A stretch of 64,000 bases of DNA, from assembly GCA_021819035.1 (NCBI GenBank), contig JAKASL010000002.1, forward strand, positions 310,001-374,000, read 5' to 3'. Positions 25,946-34,357 of the stretch are shown in pieces; the stretch's first letter is position 1, and each line of letters opens with the position of its first letter. The stretch is from an archaeon. GTDB lineage: Archaea; Thermoproteota; Nitrososphaeria; Nitrososphaerales; Gagatemarchaeaceae. The notes beneath the pieces are model-generated. The model had not been told where the DNA came from. It made no database searches and saw only the letters and a list, made by a program, of their open reading frames with translations. The translations under genes were made by a program, and so were the position numbers.

Positions 25946-27328
25946 CTAGACTGCCTCCTCTAGGGCCGCTGCGAGCGCCTCGATGTCCTCCCTGGTATGG
26001 ACCTCGGTCACGCAGTATAGCCCGGACTGGGAGCCCACCTCTTTGTGGGTGGGCGAACCCGCCAGGACCCCCCGCTTCGCGAGCTTGCCGAAGACTGACT
26101 CCGCCTTCGCCTTCTTGTATGAGACTACGAACTCCTTGAAGAAGGCGCCCTTGAAGTGGGGCGAGACCACTCCATCTATCCGCGACAGTCTCTTCGCCGC
26201 GAAGTGCGAGTTGGCAATGACGGTCTCTCCGAGCCTCCGGAACCCGTCCTTGCCCAGGAGAGACAGGTAGCTGGCCGCCGCTATGGCCATCAACGACTGG
26301 TTGGTGCAGACGTTCGACATGGCCCCTTCCCTCCTTATGTGCTGCTCGCGAGCCTGCAGGACCATGGCGAACGCCTTCCTTTGCTGGTCTGCCACGGAGG
26401 TCGTGAGCCCTATCAGCCTCCCTGGCATGCTCCTGGCCAACTTGATGTCCTTGACCGCGAAGATTCCCAAGTGCGGGCCACCGTAGTTCATCGGTATCCC
26501 CAGAGGCTGACCCTCTCCGACCGCTATGTCGGCTCCGTAGGCCCCTGGCTCCCTGATGAGGGACAGGGAGATGGGGTCTACCCCGGCTACGACGAGTGCA
26601 CCGGAGCCATGGACCAGGGAGGTCACCTCTGGCGCTTCGTCCTCGATGACTCCGAAGTAATTGGGGTTCTCGAAGTAGAGGCAGGCGACGCCGTCAGAGA
26701 GCTTCTTCTTCAGGTCCTCGCTGTCCATCCTCCCTGTGGCGCGGTCGAAATCCACAGTTTCCAATGTCATCCCCATCGGCTCGGTGTATGTCCGTATCAC
26801 CCCCCTCCTCTGCGGGCCGATGTTCCCTCCCAGGAGAACCTTGTTGCGCCCGGTCACCCTCCCGGCCATCCTGACAGCTTCCCCGGCTGCGGAAGCCCAA
26901 TCGTAGAGTGATCCGTTACACGCCTCCATCCCAAGGAGGTCGCACATGAGGCTCTGGTACTCGAAGAGGGCCTGCAGGACGCCCTGGCTCGCCTCTGCCT
27001 GGTATGGGGTGTAACTGGTGTAGAACTCCTGCCTCGAGGTGATGGACTCCACGGCGGCGGGGACATAGTGAGGCCAGACCCCACCCCCCAGGAAGCACAG
27101 CGTCTCCGGGGGTGTCTTGTTCTGGCGGAGCCTGGCTTGGACCTCGCGCCTTACCGCGTACTCCGAGCCCCCCTCGGGGAGCCTGAGGGGCCGGCCCAGC
27201 TTCACCCCCTCAGGTATGTCAGAGAAGAGGTCTTCGACGGTGGCTGCACCCACCTTCCGGAGCATCCTGCGCACAAAGTCGTCGTCGAGGTTCGGGAGCA
27301 AGGGATGCCGCCGGCGGGCGCCGCTCAT
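25946..27328 (-). CDS. gcvPA: Glycine decarboxylase P-protein subunit 1
   Basis: Non-PLP half of the split P-protein; it completes the active site with gcvPB. The 460 residues carry the family segments FLGGGVWPHYVPAAV, FYTSYTPYQAEASQG and YEYQSLMCDLLGMEACNGSLYDW-like (seen as FEYQSLMCDLLGMEACNGS). It is the first gene of the operon gcvPA-gcvPB-24137. Its promoter shares a 57-base divergent gap with the membrane-protein gene at 27386. Confidence 0.95.
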   Translation of the reverse strand: MSGARRRHPLLPNLDDDFVRRMLRKVGAATVEDLFSDIPEGVKLGRPLRLPEGGSEYAVRREVQARLRQNKTPPETLCFLGGGVWPHYVPAAVESITSRQEFYTSYTPYQAEASQGVLQALFEYQSLMCDLLGMEACNGSLYDWASAAGEAVRMAGRVTGRNKVLLGGNIGPQRRGVIRTYTEPMGMTLETVDFDRATGRMDSEDLKKKLSDGVACLYFENPNYFGVIEDEAPEVTSLVHGSGALVVAGVDPISLSLIREPGAYGADIAVGEGQPLGIPMNYGGPHLGIFAVKDIKLARSMPGRLIGLTTSVADQQRKAFAMVLQAREQHIRREGAMSNVCTNQSLMAIAAASYLSLLGKDGFRRLGETVIANSHFAAKRLSRIDGVVSPHFKGAFFKEFVVSYKKAKAESVFGKLAKRGVLAGSPTHKEVGSQSGLYCVTEVHTREDIEALAAALEEAV

Positions 27329-27347
27329 TCCTTGACGGCCGAAAAAC

Positions 27348-27358
27348 GCTTAAAATAA
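27348..27358. promoter_or_regulatory. Shared divergent promoter element between gcvPA and a membrane protein gene
   Basis: The stretch CTTAAAATAA lies 20-30 bases from the gcvPA ATG (27328) on one side and 28-38 bases from the TTG start (27386) on the other. A single AT-rich core therefore seems to serve as TATA box in both directions. Confidence 0.45.
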
Positions 27359-27385
27359 GAACGTAGCGCCGCTGGCGAAGGTCTC

Positions 27386-29065
27386 TTGAGGAAATCCGCA
27401 TCGCTGGTGTTTCTGCTCTTGCTCGTCGCAGCCTTCATCCCTCTGCAGGGGGCGGTCCACGCCCAAGGCGCCGCGAGGGTCGAGGTGAAGAGCGTCTACT
27501 CGCTGAACAGATACGGTTTCGCGACGATAAGCGAGAACGTGACGTTCACGAACAATGGGACGTCAGCCATCCAGGTGCCGACCATCGCCATAGGTTTCGG
27601 GGCCCTGTCGTCGGACATCGTTGACGCGAACCTTACGGCCGGATTCTCGATGGGAACGCCCCCGTCGACAGGAGGGCCGTTCACAGTGAGCGGTGGCAAG
27701 CCAATCCCGGCAGGAGGGAACTCGAGCTACGTCCTTGAAGCGCTACTGAACAACATAGTCTCTACCGCGAAGAACGGCAGCCTTTCGGTGGATGTCCTGT
27801 CTTCGCCTTCGATCAGCACCAGGGTAGCGTCCTTGGTGAACGTGGTCCAGATGCCTACGCAGGCCTCGTTCACGTCGGCGCCGGCAGGGCTGAAGGCCAG
27901 TATACTGGGGACCAACAACACGTACTATTCCGTGCTCACCAACGTCCTCCCCACCGAGGCGAACACGTCGGTGAGGACCATGTCGTCCAACTCGGCCCAG
28001 GACTTCAATCCCCTCAGGGTCGTCGACGCCCTGCGGACGATATCCATCGCGCCAAATGGGACCCCGGAAGTGACAGACAAGATTGAGTTCGAGAACCTGG
28101 GGACCGTGGCCCTGGCCAGGCTCTACGTCTCGCTCCTCGCGCCTAATTCGACTCAAGTGACGATACTAACAGGGACACCCAACGAGCCAGTCCTAGAGAA
28201 CCCGTTCCAGATGTCTCTGACGGGCGGCGCCATAGACCTCAGGTCGTTCGTGGTAGGCTATCCGAGCGACGGCGTTCAGACGGGGACAGACTTCACCCTC
28301 ACCTACAGATATCAACTGGGGACGAGCTATTACTCCACCTCCGGTGGGAAGGTGACCATCAACATCCCAGAGACGCCCCCGGTGCAGGCTTTCGTCGACT
28401 CCTACTCGATCAACTTCTCGCTGCGCCAGGGCGCCAACGGCATCGAGGTGAGCCCTGTGAACCTCGGAGCGGTCACGCCCTGGCATACCGGGACGGCATC
28501 CTTCTCCTACGGCGTCTCCCTCGGATGGTTCCTGGACGGGGGGCTACCTTTCGCCTCGGTCACGTTTCTCTTCCTGCTGATCGGCCTGTTCGTCGTCAGG
28601 TCGTCGGCCCTCCCAGGGAAGGAGGCCGAGGAGGAAGAGGAGACCTCGTCCGAACTCACATCGGCCATGATAGCTGCCTTCGACGAAAAGACCAACGTGA
28701 TCAACGGACTCTGGCCGGAGATCGCGACCAAGGGAGCGAACGAACTGGACAAGGCATACTTCGACGAGGTCCGCGCCCGCCTGGATTCCTTCCGGAACAA
28801 GGCGCTGCAGAGGCTCAACGAAGTCAAGCAGAAGTCCACCAGCCAGAGGTTCGCCGACGTGGTGGGCCAGATACAGACCACGGAGAGGGAGGTGGACAGG
28901 GCAGCGAAGGACAAACTGAACCTCTACCAGCAGTACTACCTCCGCCAGATGAGGAAGGAGGTGTACGACAGGCTGCTCCCGCAGTACACCAAGAGACTCG
29001 AGAGGGCGCTCAACCAGCTCTCCGACGAGCTCCACACGGTCCAGAGGGAAGCGAAGCTGATCTAG
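27386..29065 (+). CDS. Type I membrane protein with large extracytoplasmic domain and cytoplasmic coiled coil
   Basis: A 559-residue protein with a signal peptide (LVFLLLLVAAFIPLQGAVHA, cleavage likely after A-x-A near residue 26), a beta-rich outside domain of about 360 residues with many N-glycosylation sequons (NGT, NSS, NTS), one transmembrane helix near 390-405 (VTFLFLLIGLFVV), an acidic linker (EAEEEEETSS) and a cytoplasmic helical/coiled region. The topology and the opening strands recall ribophorin I of the oligosaccharyltransferase complex, but I cannot confirm this by eye. The start is TTG, supported by the TATA position. Confidence 0.75.
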   Translation: MRKSASLVFLLLLVAAFIPLQGAVHAQGAARVEVKSVYSLNRYGFATISENVTFTNNGTSAIQVPTIAIGFGALSSDIVDANLTAGFSMGTPPSTGGPFTVSGGKPIPAGGNSSYVLEALLNNIVSTAKNGSLSVDVLSSPSISTRVASLVNVVQMPTQASFTSAPAGLKASILGTNNTYYSVLTNVLPTEANTSVRTMSSNSAQDFNPLRVVDALRTISIAPNGTPEVTDKIEFENLGTVALARLYVSLLAPNSTQVTILTGTPNEPVLENPFQMSLTGGAIDLRSFVVGYPSDGVQTGTDFTLTYRYQLGTSYYSTSGGKVTINIPETPPVQAFVDSYSINFSLRQGANGIEVSPVNLGAVTPWHTGTASFSYGVSLGWFLDGGLPFASVTFLFLLIGLFVVRSSALPGKEAEEEEETSSELTSAMIAAFDEKTNVINGLWPEIATKGANELDKAYFDEVRARLDSFRNKALQRLNEVKQKSTSQRFADVVGQIQTTEREVDRAAKDKLNLYQQYYLRQMRKEVYDRLLPQYTKRLERALNQLSDELHTVQREAKLI

Positions 29066-29122
29066 CGCCGGCGCCCGCCGGGGGTAGATTTATGAAGCCG
29101 TGCCGCCCCGAAAGCCTCGGAC

Positions 29123-30064
29123 ATGGAGAAGACAGAGAAGCTAGTGATAATTGGGTCTGGGCCCGCTGGCCTCACAGCGGCCATCTACGGGTGCAGGGCA
29201 GACCTCGAGCCCTTGGTATTCATGGGGACCAAGTATGGCGGCCAGCTGATGCTGACGAGCGAAGTGGAGAACTTCCCCGGGTTCCCTGATCCGGTCCTCG
29301 GGCCTGACCTGATATCAAAGATGAAGTCCCAGGCGGAGAGGCTCGGGGCCAGGCTTGTCCAGGAAGACGTCGTCAAGGTCAATTTCAGAAGCTACCCGTT
29401 TGAAGTCTACACCGGCGCAGGCGTGACGAAGGCCCTCGCGGTCATCATAGCCACCGGCGCCAACCCCAGGAGGCTGGACCTTCAGTCCGAGATGAGACTG
29501 ATGGGCAAGGGGGTATCCAACTGCGCCGTGTGCGACGGGTTCTTCTTCAGAGGGAAGAGGGTGGCCGTGGTCGGAGGCGGTGACACTGCGATGGAGGAGG
29601 CGACGTTCTTGACAAAATTTGCCTCGTCGGTGCAGGTGATCCACAGGAGGGGCGAGCTCAGGGCGAGCGCAGCCCTGAAGAAGGAGGCGTTCGAGAACCC
29701 GAAGATCAGTTTCATCTGGGACTCTGCCGTCACGGAGGTGATTGGGGAGAAGAAGGTGGAGGGAGCCAGGGTCAAGAACCTGAAGACCGGGAGCGAGAGC
29801 GAGATACCCGTGGATGGCCTCTTCGTCGCCATCGGCTATGAGCCGAACACGGAGATATTCAGGGGACAGTTGGAGCTTGACCCCAAGGGATATCTGGCGG
29901 TCCGCAATGGGACGGAGAGCAGCGTCCTCGGCGTCTTCGTAGCGGGTGACGTCCACGACTTCAGGTACAGGCAGGCGATAACCGCGGCGGCAGACGGATG
30001 CAAGGCTCTCCTGGATGCTGAGAAGTTCTTGAAGAACAAACTGGAAGTCAAAGCCGCTAGCTGA
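29123..30064 (+). CDS. trxB: Thioredoxin reductase
   Basis: FAD/NADPH flavoenzyme that reduces thioredoxin. The FAD motif IIGSGPAGLTAA is at residues 9-20, the redox pair CAVC at 134-137 (NCAVCDGFFF), the NADPH motif VAVVGGGDTAMEEA follows, and the C-terminal FAD motif GVFVAGDVHD is complete. At 313 residues it is the normal low-molecular-weight form. It ends overlapping the convergent radical SAM gene by 8 bases. Confidence 0.96.
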   Translation: MEKTEKLVIIGSGPAGLTAAIYGCRADLEPLVFMGTKYGGQLMLTSEVENFPGFPDPVLGPDLISKMKSQAERLGARLVQEDVVKVNFRSYPFEVYTGAGVTKALAVIIATGANPRRLDLQSEMRLMGKGVSNCAVCDGFFFRGKRVAVVGGGDTAMEEATFLTKFASSVQVIHRRGELRASAALKKEAFENPKISFIWDSAVTEVIGEKKVEGARVKNLKTGSESEIPVDGLFVAIGYEPNTEIFRGQLELDPKGYLAVRNGTESSVLGVFVAGDVHDFRYRQAITAAADGCKALLDAEKFLKNKLEVKAAS

Positions 30065-32345
30065 TCACAGTGACGAACCTGTCCCCGGATGCTGACTTGC
30101 TTAGCGGACCGACTATGGGGGTCTTGTAGCCGCAGGATATGCACCTGCTCCGGCTGTCCAGGTTGTACTCCAAAATCTCGTAGCTGTAGCGCCTTATCAG
30201 TACTGCGCCGCACCCGGGGCAGTAGGTGCTCTCGTCTCTGTGGCCGGGGACGTTGCCGATGTAGACGTAGTTCAGGCCCGCCTTCCTGCCTACAGCCACG
30301 TGCCTCTCGAGGGTCTCCACCGGGGTCGGAGGGAGGTCCATCATCTTGTAGTCTGGGTGGAAGCGGAGGAAATGGATTGGGACGTCGGGGCCGAGGTTGT
30401 CGTAGACCCAGGCGCAGAGATTCTCGGCGCTGGAGAGGGAGTCCCCGACTTCGGGGATGACCAGGTCGGTTATCTCGATGTGGACCTTTCCCCTGCGCTT
30501 CGTCTCAAGCAGGCTCTGGAATATGGGGTCGGCGTTCGGGATTCCGATGTAGCTTCTGACGAACTTCGTCTCTCCGCTCCCCTTGAAGTCGACGGTTACG
30601 CAATCCAGGAAGTCGTCCATCATGGCGACGGTTTCAGGGGTGTCGTACCCGTTTGATACGAAGATGTTGAAGAGCCCCTTCGACCTGGCGATCCTTCCCA
30701 CGTCCCGCGCGTACTCCATGAAGATGGTGGGCTGGTTGTAGGTGTACGCCATCCCCTCGCAGCCGTAGGCCAGGGCCTTGGAGACCATGTCCTCCGGAGC
30801 GGCTTCCACCCCCTCGATCTTCCTCCGCTGGCTGATGTCATAGTTCTGACAGTTGCTTACGGCCACGAAGCAGGCGGTGTAGGTGTGGTCTTCCTCGACC
30901 TCCAGATTGTAGACGTCCCCTTCGTAATCCTCGGAACGAATGGTCCGTATCGGCACCAGCCAGCCGTTCTCGGTCTCGATGATTTTCGTAGCGCGACCAA
31001 CGTTCTCAGAGTCGCTTGCCGTCAGGACTCTGGTCATGTAGTCATTGTGCCGGTTGACCACACGACCTTCAATTTCGTAGGCCGGTGGATTGTTCGAGAC
31101 GTAGAAGCGTGGGGCCAGCCCTTGCCGGAACATCAAATACCACACACCCAGCGTCAGCCCTTGGGAGACTGACGTCGTACCAATCCAGCTCTGTTTCCCG
31201 TTCTTGGTCTTGAAGCCGTCACCGCGCATGTAGCCTCGTAGAAACCCGCTGCGGATGGGCGTGGAAGTATTCAGGAGGACGAAGTCAGGCACCTTCTTGG
31301 AGTAGCAATCAGACCCCATGGTGTAGGCAAAAAGAGCCCCCAATTCGCCACTCCCCACTGTAACCCGCGTCACTGGGCCCTGGGTCACCCGGCGGGGATG
31401 GACCCCGAAGATTCGCACGAGGAGTTCCTCCGCTCTGCCTATCAGGTCTGCTTCGTGAGTACCGAAGGATAGACACAACGTCCAGCTGTTGGGACGGTTT
31501 GACGCCCGAATGCTAGATCCCTCTGCGGCGTAGAGACCTAATAACTCCCCGAAGTCTTCGTTCAATTCTAACGTTCTGGGCAGTCCGGTTCCCTTGGATC
31601 GTGAGAAACGGACGTGGCGATTATCGAAATCCAGCCTGGCATAATGGGCGTCCCCCATCAATTCGTCCATTACCGAGGTGAGGACCATTGCGACGTCCAA
31701 ATTGGGAGAGACTAGCGTGGCCTTGGCCCTAGGGACCATAAGGTAGTCTCCAGCACGCGCCTGGTCCGCCCTCCGCTTGACTGGCTCGCCCGACTTCTTG
31801 TCCGCCACTAGCAAGCCATGGTTGGGAGTGCAGCGCAGTTCAGGCAGATAGAACGGCCTGACTCTGAGCATCTTGCCGCGATACCTGTGTCTGAACGCCT
31901 TGTCCACGAACCTCCAGTGCCCCGTGTGGGAGAGGACTCTGATCGAGTCTGGAAACACGATTTCATCCGAGGACCCCGAGGATGAATAGATCTGGTCAAT
32001 TGACATGACTCCTCGGTCGGTAAGAACAGGTGTTCCAGGAGCAATGCAGTAGCGGCAGAGCCAATTGCACCCTGAGGTGGCCATGGAGAAGATCTTCGAG
32101 CCAGGTTTGAAGTGGACGACGGGCTTCTTTTCGATGGGGTCGATGTGACCGGCCATGACCCTGCCGTAGACCAGGAGGTAGAGCTTCCCGCCTACGACCC
32201 CCCTGACCCCGCACAGGCCCACCTGGCCTTCCCCCAGCTGGCAGAGCCTCGCGCAGGCGGTGCACTGGACCTTCCCGGCAGGCAGGTCGCGGAACAGCTC
32301 GGCGGCCTTGCCCGAGGGTTCTGTGAGACGAGGCTGTGAGGACAC
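30057..32345 (-). CDS. AmmeMemoRadiSam-type radical SAM enzyme, interrupted by an intein
   Basis: Resembles pyruvate formate-lyase activating-enzyme-like proteins of the AmmeMemoRadiSam group. An N-terminal cysteine-rich segment (CTACARLCQLGEGQVGLCG) precedes the radical SAM motif C-N-W-L-C-R-Y-C. A 399-residue intein starts at the third motif cysteine, and after splicing the sequence runs on as CQNYDISQRRKIEG. A C-terminal zinc-ribbon-like part (CPGCG, CISCG) follows. Without the intein it has 363 residues, the usual size. The start is GTG at 32345 with a TTAAT element about 30 bases upstream. The substrate is unknown; no Memo or AMMECR1 gene is nearby. Confidence 0.92.
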   Translation of the reverse strand: MSSQPRLTEPSGKAAELFRDLPAGKVQCTACARLCQLGEGQVGLCGVRGVVGGKLYLLVYGRVMAGHIDPIEKKPVVHFKPGSKIFSMATSGCNWLCRYCIAPGTPVLTDRGVMSIDQIYSSSGSSDEIVFPDSIRVLSHTGHWRFVDKAFRHRYRGKMLRVRPFYLPELRCTPNHGLLVADKKSGEPVKRRADQARAGDYLMVPRAKATLVSPNLDVAMVLTSVMDELMGDAHYARLDFDNRHVRFSRSKGTGLPRTLELNEDFGELLGLYAAEGSSIRASNRPNSWTLCLSFGTHEADLIGRAEELLVRIFGVHPRRVTQGPVTRVTVGSGELGALFAYTMGSDCYSKKVPDFVLLNTSTPIRSGFLRGYMRGDGFKTKNGKQSWIGTTSVSQGLTLGVWYLMFRQGLAPRFYVSNNPPAYEIEGRVVNRHNDYMTRVLTASDSENVGRATKIIETENGWLVPIRTIRSEDYEGDVYNLEVEEDHTYTACFVAVSNCQNYDISQRRKIEGVEAAPEDMVSKALAYGCEGMAYTYNQPTIFMEYARDVGRIARSKGLFNIFVSNGYDTPETVAMMDDFLDCVTVDFKGSGETKFVRSYIGIPNADPIFQSLLETKRRGKVHIEITDLVIPEVGDSLSSAENLCAWVYDNLGPDVPIHFLRFHPDYKMMDLPPTPVETLERHVAVGRKAGLNYVYIGNVPGHRDESTYCPGCGAVLIRRYSYEILEYNLDSRSRCISCGYKTPIVGPLSKSASGDRFVTVIS
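30852..32048 (-). mobile_element. Intein with LAGLIDADG endonuclease at a radical SAM cysteine
   Basis: A 399-residue intein beginning CIAPGTPVLTDRGVM (Cys1), with a block B TPNHGLLV, endonuclease blocks LLGLYAAEG and LRGYMRGDG, and the end CFVAVSN before Cys+1. The extein cysteine after the junction is the third ligand of the CxxxCxxC cluster motif, so the enzyme cannot bind its 4Fe-4S cluster until the intein leaves. Its composition is less GC-rich than the extein. Confidence 0.95.
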
Positions 32346-32422
32346 GTCGTTCTGCAGACGGCCCTCCTGCCATTAAGTTTTGCAGGGGCAAGCCTCAGAT
32401 TGGTAGACAAAGGCAAATTGTT

Positions 32423-32436
32423 ATAACATATGTTAT
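32423..32436. promoter_or_regulatory. Perfect 14-bp palindrome over the ZIP-like transporter promoter
   Basis: ATAACATATGTTAT is a perfect palindrome ending 15 bases before the ATG at 32452, overlapping the AT-rich TATAA stretch. A dimeric repressor bound here would block the basal promoter. Given the gene, a metal-responsive regulator is a reasonable guess. The sequence is not a recognised DtxR or Fur consensus. Confidence 0.55.
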
Positions 32437-32451
32437 TTTTTCAGACCGCCG

Positions 32452-33201
32452 ATGGTAGGGTTCTTGGACGCGATGGCTCTCTCTGCGGTCATCGGGTTCT
32501 CGATCTTCCTCTCTCTCCCCCTCGTCATGCAGAGGAACCAGGACAGAAGGAGGTTGAGCTTCCTCAACGCTGTGGCCGTAGGCATCCTCATCTTCTTGAT
32601 CGGAGACGTATTCCTCGATGCCGCCAGCTCCCTGTACAACGGGTCGCTCTACGGCTACGGCTCGTCCCCTGTCTACGACCTCGTGTTCGCCGTCTCCCTG
32701 ACCGCAGGGTTCCTCCTGCTGTTCGCGGCTGGTAACAGGAGGAAGATGGCCCTTACCCCCACACAACTGGCGCTGGTGATTGCCCTGGGGATAGCCTTTC
32801 AGAACCTCACCGAGGGGCTCCTCTTCGGCGCCCTGAGCGTGGGGATTGGGCTGACGGGCGCGGCCCTGGTGGTGCTGGTGGGATTCGTCTTCCAGAACTC
32901 TACTGAAGGGTTCCCCATAGCATCACCGTTCCTGGGCTCGACCGAAGGGAAAGGAGGGATAATCGCCGGCGCCCTGTTCATCGGAGGGGTCCCGACCATA
33001 CTCGGGGGGGCGATGGGTTACTTCTACAACGCGACCATACTCGACCAGGTGTTCTATGGCCTAGCAGTCGGGACGATGCTCTACGTCATCCTTCCGATGC
33101 TGAGGCACCTTTTGTCCGAGTCGGACTCTGGGAGGCTGGGGATAGCATACGCCGGAGTCTTCGTGGGGTTCATCCTCGGATTCGCGGTAAACCTTCTGTG
33201 A
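32452..33201 (+). CDS. ZIP-family-like metal transporter with altered metal-site histidines
   Basis: A 249-residue protein with about eight hydrophobic helices and the ZIP fold order. The two metal-site helices are recognisable but altered: QNLTEGLLFG where ZIP proteins have HNxxEG, and QNSTEGFPIAS where they have HNxTEGxAIA or HExxH. Both first histidines are glutamine; the NxxEG parts remain. It may move a different cation or use fewer ligands. The gene is preceded by a perfect palindrome over its promoter, so it is probably tightly regulated. Confidence 0.8.
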   Translation: MVGFLDAMALSAVIGFSIFLSLPLVMQRNQDRRRLSFLNAVAVGILIFLIGDVFLDAASSLYNGSLYGYGSSPVYDLVFAVSLTAGFLLLFAAGNRRKMALTPTQLALVIALGIAFQNLTEGLLFGALSVGIGLTGAALVVLVGFVFQNSTEGFPIASPFLGSTEGKGGIIAGALFIGGVPTILGGAMGYFYNATILDQVFYGLAVGTMLYVILPMLRHLLSESDSGRLGIAYAGVFVGFILGFAVNLL

Positions 33202-33642
33202 GTCAGATGGTCGGATGGGACGTGGTTTCGGGTCTTCTGGCGATACCAGACCTAGCCCTCCCTGAGCTCGCCTACGAGCACCTCCTCTTCGGAGGACGCG
33301 CTGTGCAGAAGGACGGCCACGAATATGACACGCAGCGTCAGGGTGCTGAGGGGACGAGTGCAGCCGAGTGGCTGGAGGTGAGGAACAAGACTGGGAGAAG
33401 GGCATCCGACATGGTCGAGGGGCCCGAGCCCTTGGCGCCGTTGCAAGCCGGATGCGATATCCAAAGGCATCAGGGCTGGAGTGGCCCGGCTAGGATTTGC
33501 CCTCATATGGGTTCGAATCCAGACCGCGAGGGCTTGCATCATATTGGACCCGGGCGACAGCCGAACAGTTTCGACCGGGTCCCAAGAGCCGGCCAGCTCT
33601 GATCGCATCACCCTTATATCGTGGCATTAACATGACATTAAT
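33202..33642. other. Gene-poor segment with a tRNA 3'-end-like fragment
   Basis: No convincing gene is seen. At 33484-33497 the bases GCCCGGCTAGGATT match the 3' acceptor/T-arm end of tRNA-Gln at 38323 in the same orientation. A T-arm-like GGGTTCGAATCC lies about 25 bases further on. The remainder has patchy open frames on both strands without a family resemblance. Confidence 0.5.
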
Positions 33643-33885
33643 ATGGTCAAGGCCATAGTGGAGATAGACAAAGAAGCGAACGAAGTGATCAACCTCCTGA
33701 AGGCGCAGTATGGTCTCAATGACAAATCGGAGGCGATTAACGAGATGGCGAAGCAGTACAAAGCTCTAATCCTCGAGTCCCCAATCAGGCCGGAATATCT
33801 TGCGCGGCTCGAGAAGATCAAGGCAGAGCCGATAATTAGGATTGGAAGTATCTCGGATTTCAAGGCAAGGTACGGGCTGAAATGA
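33643..33885 (+). CDS. Antitoxin of a RelBE-type toxin-antitoxin pair
   Basis: An 80-residue protein resembling the archaeal RelB/DUF2683 antitoxins: an N-terminal strand and helix (VKAIVEIDKEANEVINLLKAQYGLNDKSEAINEMAKQY) for dimerisation and DNA binding, and a C-terminal tail that would wrap around the toxin. The stop (TGA) directly abuts the toxin TTG start. TTATAT sits 24-29 bases upstream of the ATG. Two near-identical 10-base repeats, CATTAACATG (33625) and CATTAATATG (33636), one helical turn apart, precede or overlap the start and may be the autoregulatory site. Confidence 0.78.
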   Translation: MVKAIVEIDKEANEVINLLKAQYGLNDKSEAINEMAKQYKALILESPIRPEYLARLEKIKAEPIIRIGSISDFKARYGLK

Positions 33886-34149
33886 TTGTATTCCCTTGAA
33901 ACAAGGGAGCACGTGGACAGAGCATTCCGGAAGCTTGCGAAGAAGAATCCACGCCAGATGGAGATCCTGGGCAGGAAGATCCAGGAGATATTGGAGGACC
34001 CGCACAGGTTCAAACCGATGCATTTTCCCTTGTCTGGGATGAGGAGGGTCCACTTCGGCAGCTTCGTCCTCCTGTATTCCATTGACGAGCAGAGGAAGAC
34101 TGTCGTTCTCGAAGACTATGAGCATCACGACAGAGTGTACACTGGGTAG
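33886..34149 (+). CDS. RelE/ParE-superfamily toxin
   Basis: An 87-residue ribosome-dependent RNase-type toxin or relative. The segments HVDRAFRKLAKKNPRQMEILGRKIQEILEDPHRFKPM and RRVHFGSFVLLYSIDEQRKTVVLEDYEHHDRVY have the RelE layout, with basic residues and the terminal aromatic/His pair used in catalysis (HHDRVY). The start is TTG at 33886, right after the antitoxin stop. The pair lies between two tRNA-Gln-like repeats and is likely mobile cargo. Confidence 0.8.
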   Translation: MYSLETREHVDRAFRKLAKKNPRQMEILGRKIQEILEDPHRFKPMHFPLSGMRRVHFGSFVLLYSIDEQRKTVVLEDYEHHDRVYTG

Positions 34150-34218
34150 GTCTCGCCACGATGGCGAGTACGTCGGTTTCCAAGGTCCGGCGGGGTCTGT
34201 TCTAAGTTTCTTCAGAGT

Positions 34219-34232
34219 TAGCCCGGCTAGGA
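34219..34232 (+). repeat. tRNA-Gln 3'-end-like repeat
   Basis: TAGCCCGGCTAGGA is identical over 14 bases to the 3' end of the tRNA-Gln gene at 38323-38336, in the same orientation. A related copy is at 33484. Such duplicated tRNA ends are typical of attachment sites left by integration. Confidence 0.55.
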
Positions 34233-34311
34233 CCCGGTACCAGACGGGTTCTTTCCGATCTCGATGTGTTACTCATCTACTCGGGTTGAAGTCCCGGCGA
34301 CCGCAAGTTTC

Positions 34312-34340
34312 AACCTCTCTCTCCAGTAGGCTGAGAGGTT
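34312..34340. terminator. Stem-loop between the toxin gene and the surface protein gene
   Basis: AACCTCTC and GAGAGGTT form a perfect 8-bp stem with a 13-base loop. It lies between the convergent toxin gene (ends 34149) and the surface-protein gene (ends 34358). A T-rich stretch on the minus strand at 34360-34370 suggests termination of the surface-protein transcript there. Confidence 0.4.
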
Positions 34341-34357
34341 AACTGCTGCAGAATTTT

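Noticed and set aside
33198-33602. Open frames of 119-134 codons on both strands after the ZIP-like gene
   Set aside because: No recognisable motif, and the composition looks like an overlapping-frame artefact in a region with tRNA-like debris.
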